A program made the position numbers and the translations under genes. Below, piece by piece: positions 23,521 through 32,326 of a stretch of 64,000 nt of DNA (its first letter is position 1; every line of letters starts with the position of its first letter). The stretch spans positions 1 through 64,000 of the forward strand of contig CAYXFU010000017.1 of assembly GCA_964464375.1 (NCBI GenBank). Direction: 5' to 3'. A model generated the notes under the pieces. That model searched no databases. It was given only the letters and a program-made list of their open reading frames with translations, and was not told the origin of the DNA. This DNA comes from CAIOZA01 sp964464375. GTDB taxonomy: Bacteria > Bacteroidota > Ignavibacteria > Kapaibacteriales > UBA2268.

Positions 23521-25030
23521 TTTCGTTAATCATAAAATATTTAATGAATTCTACTATGTCGCTAGCTGTTAGACTCTGTTCTCTAAATTTTGATGTAAAC
23601 ATTGAGGCGGCTCCTGCATGAATAAAAGCTCCAAGTGAAGCGGAATCAAAAGTAGATAATCCTTGAGCAACAAGGGATGAGATTATACCGGAAAGGACAT
23701 CCCCACTACCGGCAGTTGACATGCCTGGATTTCCATTTGTCGTTAATGCTGAATAATCTCCATCAGTAGTTATACTTGGAACCGATTTCAGATGAATAAT
23801 ACATTCCATTTGATCGGCATATTTTTTTGCAAAGTTTAAAGGATTATTCTCTATTTCATTTCGTGGTACTCCAATTAGTCTTGAAAATTCACCTAAATGT
23901 GGAGTAAGTATTACTTTTGAGTTAAATTGACGATTAACATCAACTGCTCTAATCCCATCAGCATCAATTAGTAAACTTTTATTATCATTTAAAGAATAGA
24001 TAAATTTGGAAAGTTTATTCCAATCAAAAGTTTCTCCTAATCCGGGACCAATGACTATTGAATTTGATCTTTCCGCACTTTTTAAAAAAGCTTCAAAAAA
24101 TAAATCAAAATCTCTTGGTTCATCTTTTGAAAAGACCGGGCAAATTACTTCCGGTAAAGTTGATGGGTGAAGATATTCGGTAAATAGCTCGACTAAGCCG
24201 GCACCTGTCTTGATTGCGGCATTAGCTGTCAAAGCACCAGCTCCGGGAAACTGTTTTGATCCGGCAAGAATTACAACTCTTCCGTAATCAAACTTAGAAG
24301 AAATTTTATTTCTATTGGGTAATAATTGAGCTAAATCTTCTTTTGTATGATGAATTATTTGTGATTTATCTTTAACAATTTGGATTGGGGATCCAAGATC
24401 AGCAACAATTATTTCACCGGAATATTCCGGTCCTTGCCCCAACAACAATCCAAGTTTTTTAGCATACATTGTAATAGTATAATTTGCCTTGAAGCAGTAT
24501 TTATATGCTTTGCCAGATTCTGAATTTAGTCCTGTCGGAACATCAATAGCAAATTTTATTGCGTTAATTGAGTTGATCTTTTTTAAAATAATTGCCGTAA
24601 TCCCCTTTATATTCTCCGATCCACCAACTCCAATCATAGAATCAATAATAATGTCACAATCTGAGTTAATGTAAGTGAAATCATTCTCGGATTTAATATG
24701 AAATAGTTTTTCTGTTATTTTTTTTAAAGAGGAATAGTTTGATTTAGTCTCTTGAGACATTTTATCTTCATCACCTAACCAGTAGATCGATAGAGAGAAA
24801 TAGTTGTTTAAATGTCTGGCTAATGCGAATCCATCTCCACCATTATTACCAGATCCACAGTAAATTGCAATAGCAGGGTTAATTAAATCTAAATTCTCTA
24901 TTTTCTCTCTTATAATATCCGATGCTGATCTTGCGGCATTTTCCATTAAAATAGCAGAGGGAATACAAAACTCATTGATTGCAATTGAATCAACAATTTT
25001 CATTTCTTCTGGTGTAAGAATATATTCCAT
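23513..25030 (-). CDS. nnr: Bifunctional NAD(P)H-hydrate epimerase/dehydratase
   Basis: Repairs hydrated NAD(P)H. The N-terminal YjeF_N domain (about 1-215) is the epimerase, with CGSGNNGGDGFALARHL and later MIGVGG. The C-terminal domain (about 230-505) is the ADP-dependent dehydratase of the ribokinase fold: VILAGSKQFPGAGALTANAA, then LTPHLGEFSRL, and NGNPGMSTAGSGDVLSGII carrying the catalytic Asp. At 505 residues it is the usual fused form. It is the first gene of the nnr-vanZ-tgt-yajC chain, with a 133-base region to the divergent phosphatase gene. Confidence 0.96.
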   Translation of the reverse strand: MEYILTPEEMKIVDSIAINEFCIPSAILMENAARSASDIIREKIENLDLINPAIAIYCGSGNNGGDGFALARHLNNYFSLSIYWLGDEDKMSQETKSNYSSLKKITEKLFHIKSENDFTYINSDCDIIIDSMIGVGGSENIKGITAIILKKINSINAIKFAIDVPTGLNSESGKAYKYCFKANYTITMYAKKLGLLLGQGPEYSGEIIVADLGSPIQIVKDKSQIIHHTKEDLAQLLPNRNKISSKFDYGRVVILAGSKQFPGAGALTANAAIKTGAGLVELFTEYLHPSTLPEVICPVFSKDEPRDFDLFFEAFLKSAERSNSIVIGPGLGETFDWNKLSKFIYSLNDNKSLLIDADGIRAVDVNRQFNSKVILTPHLGEFSRLIGVPRNEIENNPLNFAKKYADQMECIIHLKSVPSITTDGDYSALTTNGNPGMSTAGSGDVLSGIISSLVAQGLSTFDSASLGAFIHAGAASMFTSKFREQSLTASDIVEFIKYFMINEND

Positions 25031-25163
25031 TTAAGATTTCCTTAAAAAAACAAAAATACTAAAAAACTTTAACTAAATTTAAATCTTGGGCAATAACAAT
25101 TTTTAAATCTAATTGGTTAGATGGAAACTTTATTGGTTATAATCCGTTAAATACAGTTAATAT

Positions 25164-27332
25164 ATGATAAATTTTATTTCAAAGGATTTTTCAGGTTATC
25201 AGAAGAGTATTCTGTGGATTATTTCTGTTGCCTCTTTGGCAACTAAAACAACAATAGATAATATATTCTTTTTATTCGATGGTTATAATTCCTTTGTTGC
25301 CTTAACTTTGAGATTTATTTTTTCCTTACTAGTAGTAGTTCCATTATTAATTCTATATACAAATTATCTTTTTACCCAGTTTGCTTCAAAGGAACATTCA
25401 AGATTCGATGTATTTGTGAACGATTCTTATAAAATTATAGTTTTGATTGCAATTATTATTTTTCTAACATTCCTTTTACCCTTTGCTATTAAATTTGGTG
25501 GACAACCTAAGCGTGTAATTGATATAATTTTTATAAATTTTTTCTGCTTTGTCTCTTATTATCTCATTTTAACAATATATCGATATTTGTTTCTTTGGTT
25601 TTGGTTTCATAAGCATAAGAATACTAAACTTTACAACAGAGCTATAAGCATTGCTGTTGCATGTATCATTCTATTAGAGATACCATTTTATTTCTTTCAT
25701 GCCAATCCTGAAGAAATCCTATATAATAATTTTTTCACAAGTATAATTTTTGGTCTTCAATTCACTTTGATTCTACTAACATTCCTTCAGGCTAAACGTA
25801 ATGATTGGATAGCCTCTCTGGCAAAAACACAAAAAAGGAATCTTATTTTTGTTTCGATACTCATGATCATATTAAGTATTGTTATTTCAACTTTTGAAAT
25901 AAATAATTCTAATGATGGTAAATTTTATAACGCTCTTTACAACCTTTTCCCTATTGCATCAATTCTCCCAATGTTTGCTTTAATGTTGATTGCATACCAT
26001 GTACGTTTATTTTTTTCTGCGATGATTTATTATCCTTCAACAAAATTATTTGAGAAAAGGACAAGTGAAATCAGTTCGCTTACTTTTCTTAACAAACTGG
26101 TTTCACAAACAATAGAATTGGATAAGCTTATTGAAACTGTCACTAAATTATCACTATTTTCTAGCGGTGCTACATTTGCATGGAACGACAAATATGATTC
26201 TAACAATAAATTGTATTTAAATTTCATAGAAATCTCTCATGATATGAAGATCTCCATGAATGAATTATCTGAATTGCTGAACAACAATTACTACTCTGAT
26301 GAATTGAAATATTATTCTATTGCATCACTTTCCGAACCACTTTATATTGAATCACTAAGTGAAAACAAAGCATTAAATTTTTCCTTTCTTGGTAAAAATA
26401 TACCGGCAAAGTCATTAATAATTTTGCCACTTCAATCCGGTGATGAGAAAATTGGAAACATCTATCTTATTCATAATGATGAGTATGGATTCGATGGAGA
26501 TTACATGAATATATTATCTGCATTTAGTGATAACATTAATATTGCTATTGAGAATGCACGTCTTTTACAGGAGTCTATCGAAAAAGAAAAATACAAAAGA
26601 GAGCTTAAGATAGCACATGATATCGAAGCTAAGCTCATACCTCTTAAAATGCCAGAAATTGAAAATTATAAATTTTCTGCATTTACAATCACGGCTGATG
26701 AAGTAGGTGGTGATTATTATGATTTTGTACGAATTAAAGATGGGTCACTTTGTGCTTTGATTGGAGATGTATCTGGCAAAGGTATGAGTGCTGCATTTTA
26801 TATGGTTTTATTAAAAGGTGTTGTGCTTGGAGTAGCAAAAGAAGCAGAAAATGCTAAAGATTTATTGTGTAAGATAAATCTAAATTTATACCAATCAATG
26901 GACAAGCAAATGTACATTACTATGTCAGCCATTGTAATCAAAAACAATAAAGGATTGATTGAACTTTCAAGAGCAGGTCACATGCCTTTTTTACATAAAT
27001 CTTCTGATGCAATTACAACAATTACACCTAAAGGTATTGGCATCGGATTGACATCATCAGAGAAATTCGATGAGAATCTCGATTTAGTTGAACTTCAATT
27101 ATCCAATGGAGACAATATTATTATGTATAGTGACGGAATTACCGAGCTAAGGATTGATGATAGAGAATTAAATATTGAATATTTGAAACAAATCATGAAA
27201 AATTCAGTATATACCAGTAATAGCAATAATTTTGCTGAAATATTAAAAGAAGATATAGTAAAAATCAGTATAGATAATCATCAACATGACGATATGACTG
27301 TGGTTAGTTTAAGTTATTTTTCTAAAGAGTAA
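25164..27332 (+). CDS. Membrane RsbU-type PP2C phosphatase with GAF domain
   Basis: A 722-residue signalling protein. The N-terminal 290 residues hold about eight hydrophobic helices and form a membrane sensor of unknown type. A GAF-like domain follows at about 305-470 (SLTFLNKLVSQTIELDKLI, then PLQSGDEKIGNIYL). The last 220 residues are a SpoIIE/RsbU PP2C phosphatase, with metal-binding aspartates in EVGGDYYDF, LIGDVSGKGM and MYSDGITEL, and the final HDDMTVV. It probably dephosphorylates the STAS protein encoded 10 bases downstream and so turns on a partner switch. What it senses cannot be read from the sequence. Confidence 0.9.
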   Translation: MINFISKDFSGYQKSILWIISVASLATKTTIDNIFFLFDGYNSFVALTLRFIFSLLVVVPLLILYTNYLFTQFASKEHSRFDVFVNDSYKIIVLIAIIIFLTFLLPFAIKFGGQPKRVIDIIFINFFCFVSYYLILTIYRYLFLWFWFHKHKNTKLYNRAISIAVACIILLEIPFYFFHANPEEILYNNFFTSIIFGLQFTLILLTFLQAKRNDWIASLAKTQKRNLIFVSILMIILSIVISTFEINNSNDGKFYNALYNLFPIASILPMFALMLIAYHVRLFFSAMIYYPSTKLFEKRTSEISSLTFLNKLVSQTIELDKLIETVTKLSLFSSGATFAWNDKYDSNNKLYLNFIEISHDMKISMNELSELLNNNYYSDELKYYSIASLSEPLYIESLSENKALNFSFLGKNIPAKSLIILPLQSGDEKIGNIYLIHNDEYGFDGDYMNILSAFSDNINIAIENARLLQESIEKEKYKRELKIAHDIEAKLIPLKMPEIENYKFSAFTITADEVGGDYYDFVRIKDGSLCALIGDVSGKGMSAAFYMVLLKGVVLGVAKEAENAKDLLCKINLNLYQSMDKQMYITMSAIVIKNNKGLIELSRAGHMPFLHKSSDAITTITPKGIGIGLTSSEKFDENLDLVELQLSNGDNIIMYSDGITELRIDDRELNIEYLKQIMKNSVYTSNSNNFAEILKEDIVKISIDNHQHDDMTVVSLSYFSKE

Positions 27333-27341
27333 GAGGCGCAA

Positions 27342-27713
27342 ATGAATCAAAATTCAAAATTTTTAGTTTCAAATACATCCCTAGATAATGTCCAGTTATT
27401 ACATCTTCATGGATATTTGGATGCACACACTGCTCCAGATCTTGAGAATGCTATTTCTCGTATCATCAATGCAGGTCATTCAAATATAATTGTTAGTTTT
27501 AAAGAATTAGATTATATCAGTAGTGCCGGTTTAGGTGTATTTATGGCTTTTATAGAGGACGTTAGGGATAAAGGTGGAGATATTAAACTTTGCAACATGA
27601 AACCTAAGGTATTTTCTGTTTTTGATTTACTAGGTTTTCCATTGTTATTCGATATTACGAACGACGAACAATTAGCATTGTCAAAATTTTCTAATATTCA
27701 CTCAGATAAATGA
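27342..27713 (+). CDS. STAS-domain anti-sigma factor antagonist (RsbV/SpoIIAA-like)
   Basis: A 123-residue single STAS domain. The signature LDYISSAGLGVFMAFIEDV contains the Ser that the partner kinase phosphorylates in this family, and RDKGGDIKLCNMKPKV follows. When unphosphorylated, such proteins bind the RsbW-type kinase and release its target. An AGAGGCG stretch lies just before the ATG. The gene overlaps the kinase gene by 4 bases (ATGA), the classical coupling of rsbV and rsbW. Confidence 0.93.
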   Translation: MNQNSKFLVSNTSLDNVQLLHLHGYLDAHTAPDLENAISRIINAGHSNIIVSFKELDYISSAGLGVFMAFIEDVRDKGGDIKLCNMKPKVFSVFDLLGFPLLFDITNDEQLALSKFSNIHSDK

Positions 27714-28162
27714 CCAATAACATCAAAAATATTATAATTAATGATTATCAATTTCAGACAGATTTTATTTATCTTGAAGATATTCGGAAAATGATTAATC
27801 TAGATGCAGTTTCAGTTGGTTTTTCTGAAGAAATCGCCTCGAACATCGCAATGGCTGTAGATGAAGCTTGTACTAATTTAATAAGATATTCTTTCAATCT
27901 TGATCCAAATAATCAAATATTAATTGAAACCCAATTTGATTCCAAATGCTTCACTATTAGAATCAAAGACAATGGTAAACCTTTCAATCCTACTGAAGTT
28001 AATGAACCAGATATGATTGATTATTTCAAATCCTTTAAAAGAGGAGGGCTCGGTATCCATATAATGAAAAAATTCATGGATGAAATAATCTATACTCCTT
28101 CTAATTCTAAAAATTCAATGAATACACTCACACTTGTTAAATCATTACATATCCTAAACTAA
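27710..28162 (+). CDS. RsbW-like anti-sigma serine kinase (HATPase_c)
   Basis: A 150-residue GHKL-fold kinase. The N box is in NIAMAVDEACTNLIRYSF. The G1 box is RIKDNGKPFNP, and the G2 region is KRGGLGIHIMKKFMDEI. It should phosphorylate the STAS protein encoded just upstream and, when free, hold a target. No sigma-B-type factor lies nearby, and the single primary sigma in the window is far away, so the target is open. It is the last gene of the phosphatase-STAS-kinase unit. Confidence 0.92.
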   Translation: MTNNIKNIIINDYQFQTDFIYLEDIRKMINLDAVSVGFSEEIASNIAMAVDEACTNLIRYSFNLDPNNQILIETQFDSKCFTIRIKDNGKPFNPTEVNEPDMIDYFKSFKRGGLGIHIMKKFMDEIIYTPSNSKNSMNTLTLVKSLHILN

Positions 28163-28243
28163 AATTTCTTTTTAATTATCAATTAATTCTGTAATTTTAT
28201 TTTCTTTAAAAGTCAATTTTGATAAATATTTATTTTTAAATAT

Positions 28244-29296
28244 ATGAAAGCTATAATCATAGTTTCTGGCGTTGTTTTAGGCTTAGTTCTTGGAATGTAT
28301 AATGGTATAGAAAAGCCGAAAGCACTCTGGTGGAAATTTACAGTGTTTTTTTTTGTAATACTTCTCACCGTACTCTCTTTTCTTCCACCTATAGCTGCTA
28401 ATTTTGCAACATCAAAATACCTCTCTGAAGCTCTACCGGAGTACAATGGAAATGTCCTTGTCAATGTTATTCCATTAACCCAGAAATATGATACAGCTTC
28501 AAGTAAATGGGTTCTCAAAATTTGGAATAATGTTCCTAGGTATAAAGAAGCTAATTTAGCGATCTATTCTAAGGATTTACCCGATATATTCAAAGTTAAT
28601 GCTTCAGACACGAGATTTGTGCTTAAAATTCATTTTGATTCTAAGAAAAATGAATTTGTTTATCATTCCATCGCTTCAATAAATCCATTATTTACTTTTC
28701 CGGTAGTTCCTGGTTTAGAAGAACAAATAAGGATAATGAATTATCATGTACCAGTAGCATGGATTTCTGTTCTAGCTTATTTATTTGCTATGATTTATTC
28801 CATATCTTATCTTAAAACAAGGAATATGGAATACGATCTTAAAGCTACAGCATCAGCAGAGATAGGAACAATTTTTACAATTTTGGCTACTGTAACAGGA
28901 ATGATTTGGGCTAAACTCAACTGGGGTTCTTTTTGGAATTGGGATCCTAGAGAAACCTCAATATTCATATTGCTATTAATTTATGGTGCATATTTTGCTC
29001 TAAGATCAGCACTTGAAAACGAGGAACTAAAAGCACGGCTTAGTTCAGTTTATTCAATAATTGCATTCATTACAGTACCATTTTTCGTTTTTATTCTACC
29101 AAGACTTTTAACTGGTCTTCATCCAGGATCTTCAAACGATAATAGTTCTGGACCTGTTGTCAGTACACAAGCAAATACTTTGAATTTTTTACAGCAAATA
29201 ACATTTAGTCTGGGATTTACGTCTATTAGTTTAATCTTTTTCTGGATGTTAAATATCAGATACAGGATGAAAAAATTAATTAATCATATTTATTAA
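28244..29296 (+). CDS. ccmC: Heme-handling protein CcmC/CcsA family, with large N-terminal extension
   Basis: An integral membrane protein of cytochrome c maturation. The tryptophan-rich heme-handling motif WGSFWNWDPRET lies at residues 227-238, with His168 in MNYHVPVAW before it and a His in TGLHPG after it, as expected for external heme ligands. Membrane helices fill about 170-345. CcmC is usually about 240 residues; here two extra helices (about 2-20 and 32-50) and a soluble, probably periplasmic segment (about 51-160) precede the core. It heads the run ccmC-ccmD-ccmE-ccmF-tlpA. A CcsA assignment is possible, but the CcmE and CcmF neighbours favour CcmC. Confidence 0.9.
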   Translation: MKAIIIVSGVVLGLVLGMYNGIEKPKALWWKFTVFFFVILLTVLSFLPPIAANFATSKYLSEALPEYNGNVLVNVIPLTQKYDTASSKWVLKIWNNVPRYKEANLAIYSKDLPDIFKVNASDTRFVLKIHFDSKKNEFVYHSIASINPLFTFPVVPGLEEQIRIMNYHVPVAWISVLAYLFAMIYSISYLKTRNMEYDLKATASAEIGTIFTILATVTGMIWAKLNWGSFWNWDPRETSIFILLLIYGAYFALRSALENEELKARLSSVYSIIAFITVPFFVFILPRLLTGLHPGSSNDNSSGPVVSTQANTLNFLQQITFSLGFTSISLIFFWMLNIRYRMKKLINHIY

Positions 29297-29311
29297 TCTA
29301 TAGGAGGTTGA

Positions 29312-29470
29312 ATGCAGGAAATGATGAACCAGAACACATTGTATGTGGTTATGGCTATCATTCTGGTTGTTTGGTTCGGTCTAGGTGTTTATCTGTTTTC
29401 ATTAGACAGAAAAATCAAGAAAATCGAACAATCAGTAAATGACAAATTATACGAAATCAATGATAAATAA
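29312..29470 (+). CDS. ccmD: CcmD-like small membrane protein
   Basis: A 52-residue gene. The ATG at 29312 is preceded by a perfect AGGAGGT four bases upstream, one of the strongest ribosome binding sites in the window. The protein begins MQEMMNQNTLYVVMAIILVV, continues as a single membrane helix, and then has LDRKIKKIEQSV. This is the CcmD pattern: an N-terminal Tyr-Val-Val, one helix, then a basic stretch of Leu-Asp-Arg-x-Ile-x-x-Ile-Glu. CcmD helps release holo-CcmE from CcmABC. The position between ccmC and ccmE supports the call. Confidence 0.85.
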   Translation: MQEMMNQNTLYVVMAIILVVWFGLGVYLFSLDRKIKKIEQSVNDKLYEINDK

Positions 29471-29498
29471 TTTTGTTTTTTTTATTTAATTGGATATT

Positions 29499-29897
29499 AT
29501 GAGAACTAAATATATAATCGGAATAATTGCGGCAATATGCTTTGTTGTTATAGCCATTTTTGCTTTGGATTCGAATGCTATTGAATATTCTAATCTGACT
29601 AATGCTTCTGCATCAGGCAAAAAGGTTCAGGTTACCGGATCTTGGGTTAAAGAAAAACCAACAAATTATGATGCCGAAAAAAATGTTTTTACATTTTTTA
29701 TGAAAGACAAAGAAAATAAGGAAGTCAAAGTTGTGTTCAAGGGTGCTAAACCCCAGAATTTCAATATCGCAAATTATTTTGTTGTCACAGGGAAACTTGA
29801 CGGGAGTACTTTCTATGCTTCTGATATTTTAACAAAATGTCCTTCCAAATATGAAGGTCAGATAGACGATTTGAAGAGAACAAGCGGTCAGCAGTAG
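29499..29897 (+). CDS. ccmE: Cytochrome c maturation heme chaperone CcmE, Cys-type
   Basis: A 132-residue periplasmic heme chaperone anchored by one N-terminal helix (about 5-23). It forms the OB-fold typical of CcmE (VQVTGSWVKEKP, FTFFMKDKENKEVKVVF, VVTGKLDGSTFYASDILTKC). Instead of the usual heme-binding His in a His-x-x-x-Tyr motif it has Cys114-Pro-Ser-Lys-Tyr118. This is the Cys-x-x-x-Tyr variant known from some archaea and Desulfovibrio. I start at ATG 29499; a TTG nine bases upstream is in frame but unneeded. It is followed by ccmF. Confidence 0.92.
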   Translation: MRTKYIIGIIAAICFVVIAIFALDSNAIEYSNLTNASASGKKVQVTGSWVKEKPTNYDAEKNVFTFFMKDKENKEVKVVFKGAKPQNFNIANYFVVTGKLDGSTFYASDILTKCPSKYEGQIDDLKRTSGQQ

Positions 29898-29938
29898 TTT
29901 TTAATTTAATTTTTTCCAATCACTAAAGAAATCACAAT

Positions 29939-32239
29939 ATGTCAGGGAAATTACTTACTTATATACTTCTCGCATTGGCTCTGGGTTCTGCCGGAGCTTA
30001 TTTTTTGTCGGTTAGGCAAAACAGTGAGAAATTAAAATCTATCGGACGATATGCATTTTATGCTTTAGCAGGTGGTATAGCCGGAATGGTACTTATGCTA
30101 CTGGCTAATATCTTTTCGCATAATTTTCAATATACTTACATTTGGAGTTATTCATCTACTACTCTTCCTATGCATCTTCTTGTTTCTTCTTTTTATGCAG
30201 GTCAGGAAGGATCGTTTCTTTTGTGGACATTTCTTTTAGCAGTAATAGGTGTCTTTCTTATTCCAAATGCCAGGAAATATGGCTACGAATCATGGGTAAT
30301 GGGGTTCTATTCAGTAATTCTTTTATTCCTTTTGATGATTCTCATTTTCAAAAGCCCATTCGAAATGATTTGGGAAACATTCGCCGGGCAACAAGGTGTT
30401 CAGGTAGGCTTTACTCCTCCAGAAGGAAGAGGTCTAAATCCGATTCTTCAAAACTATTGGATTGCAATTCACCCTCCAATTCTTTTTCTTGGATATGCAG
30501 CAATGACTGTTCCCTTTGTTTTTGCAATCGCTGGATTAATTAAAAGAGAATATAATGAATGGATAAATATTGCAATTCCATGGACTTTGTTTGCTGCCGC
30601 AATTTTAGGTTTAGGTATCATGATGGGTGGTTTCTGGGCTTATGAAACGCTTGGCTGGGGTGGCTTCTGGGCATGGGATCCTGTTGAGAACGCTTCGCTT
30701 ATGCCATGGCTAATTGCAACAGCATTAATACATACCATGTTGGTACAAAAGCGAACTGGTGGTCTATACAAAACCAATTTCTCATTGGCTATTCTTGGAT
30801 TCATTTTTGTTCTGTTTGCTACATATCTTACCAGAAGTGGAATACTAGGAGAAGCTTCAGTGCATTCATTTGTTGATCCTGGACAAATAGTAAATAACTT
30901 AATGGTATTTTTATTATTGTTTTTTACAATTTCAGGATTTACGATTCTATTCATTCGAATGAAGGATATACCTCAGGCAAAAATTGGATTTAGTTTTAGT
31001 TCGAAAGAAATGTGGTTGGCTTTAGGTTCTATACTTCTATTGGCACTGACCGTTATAGTTCTTTTGGGTACAATCAGACCAATTCTGCCAGAGTGGCTAG
31101 TAAAAACAAAGGCTTCCGTTAAGCCTGAAGATTACAATATGTGGGCTAATCCTATTTCACTATTAATATTGATTCTGAACGCGGTTTCCATTTATTTAAA
31201 CTGGAAGCAATCAGACTGGAAAGCTGTCTTTAAGAAATTATATTTCCCAATTATAGCCAGTGTTGTAATTGTTGTTATTTCATATTTTCTTGGATTATCA
31301 GACTACAAATATATACTCTTAGGCTTTGCCGGATGGTTTTCATTTTTTGTTAATATTGAATTATGTATTAAGAACTTCAAAAGTAACCCCAAATATCTTG
31401 GTGCCTTCGTTTCACATCTGGGTATTTCGGTTATGATTCTTGGTATAATTGCATCTGGAGCATATTCAGAAATGAAACCATTGTCTTTGGTTCAGGGAAG
31501 AACACAAAAGGCTTTCGAGTATGATATTACTTTGGTAGGTAAGAAGCAGATTGAAAAACAATTAGCTGACAGAGAAAAGTATGAGTACCAGATTAGAATC
31601 GAAAAAAATGGTAAGGTTTTGGCTGATGCCTATCCGGTTTTATATTATAGTAGCTTTAATAATTTCGAGAGCCCCTTCTTCGAACCGGGTATTGAGAGGT
31701 TCTTGATGAAAGATCTCTATATTTCTCCCAAGACTTTTGATTTACAGGTTGGAGATCCACCTTTGGTACTCAAGAAAGGTGAATCAGGAAAACTTGCTTA
31801 TGATACTACAATTACCATGACATTCAATAGATTCGAGATGAATCAACAGCACAATGAAAAGGAAATGGTACTCGGTACAATCATCAGTTTTGAAAAAGAT
31901 GGGAAACAATGGGATGATACTCTTTTTGCGACATTAAATCCTGAAAAAGGAAAGATGACTCCTGTAACAAAATTAGTTAAAGGTACCGATTTTCAACTCA
32001 GCTTAAGTAGTGTAGTACCAGGTGAAACAGCTGAAGATACTAAAATCGAGTTTCTTGCTTCGAGAGAAGTTTTCCATATTGATATTTCTACTAAACCATT
32101 TATAAACTTGGTTTGGTTTGGTGTTATTGCTGTAGTGCTTGGTTTCTTTGTGGCAATGTTCAGGTATGTTAATGCAATCAAGAAGACAAAACAAGCGGCA
32201 GTAGTACAAGAAGTTCCAAAAGACGAGACAGAAGGTTAA
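29939..32239 (+). CDS. ccmF: Cytochrome c heme lyase subunit CcmF
   Basis: A 766-residue polytopic protein that attaches heme to apocytochrome c. The WWD-type motif reads GGFWAWDPVENASLMPWLIA (about residues 240-259) and is flanked by further conserved segments, IHPPILFLGYA before it and FATYLTRSGILGEASVHSF after it. The His residues in these stretches match the heme-ligand positions of CcmF. A periplasmic domain lies at about 500-720, followed by a final helix (NLVWFGVIAVVLGFFVAMF). No ccmH or ccmI gene follows; tlpA does. Confidence 0.96.
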   Translation: MSGKLLTYILLALALGSAGAYFLSVRQNSEKLKSIGRYAFYALAGGIAGMVLMLLANIFSHNFQYTYIWSYSSTTLPMHLLVSSFYAGQEGSFLLWTFLLAVIGVFLIPNARKYGYESWVMGFYSVILLFLLMILIFKSPFEMIWETFAGQQGVQVGFTPPEGRGLNPILQNYWIAIHPPILFLGYAAMTVPFVFAIAGLIKREYNEWINIAIPWTLFAAAILGLGIMMGGFWAYETLGWGGFWAWDPVENASLMPWLIATALIHTMLVQKRTGGLYKTNFSLAILGFIFVLFATYLTRSGILGEASVHSFVDPGQIVNNLMVFLLLFFTISGFTILFIRMKDIPQAKIGFSFSSKEMWLALGSILLLALTVIVLLGTIRPILPEWLVKTKASVKPEDYNMWANPISLLILILNAVSIYLNWKQSDWKAVFKKLYFPIIASVVIVVISYFLGLSDYKYILLGFAGWFSFFVNIELCIKNFKSNPKYLGAFVSHLGISVMILGIIASGAYSEMKPLSLVQGRTQKAFEYDITLVGKKQIEKQLADREKYEYQIRIEKNGKVLADAYPVLYYSSFNNFESPFFEPGIERFLMKDLYISPKTFDLQVGDPPLVLKKGESGKLAYDTTITMTFNRFEMNQQHNEKEMVLGTIISFEKDGKQWDDTLFATLNPEKGKMTPVTKLVKGTDFQLSLSSVVPGETAEDTKIEFLASREVFHIDISTKPFINLVWFGVIAVVLGFFVAMFRYVNAIKKTKQAAVVQEVPKDETEG

Positions 32240-32326
32240 TCTATTCAATATTTTTTTATAATAAATGTTGAATTGATTCGTGAATTGCCATTATAGAATA
32301 TTTATAACTTAATTTTTAGGATTGAT

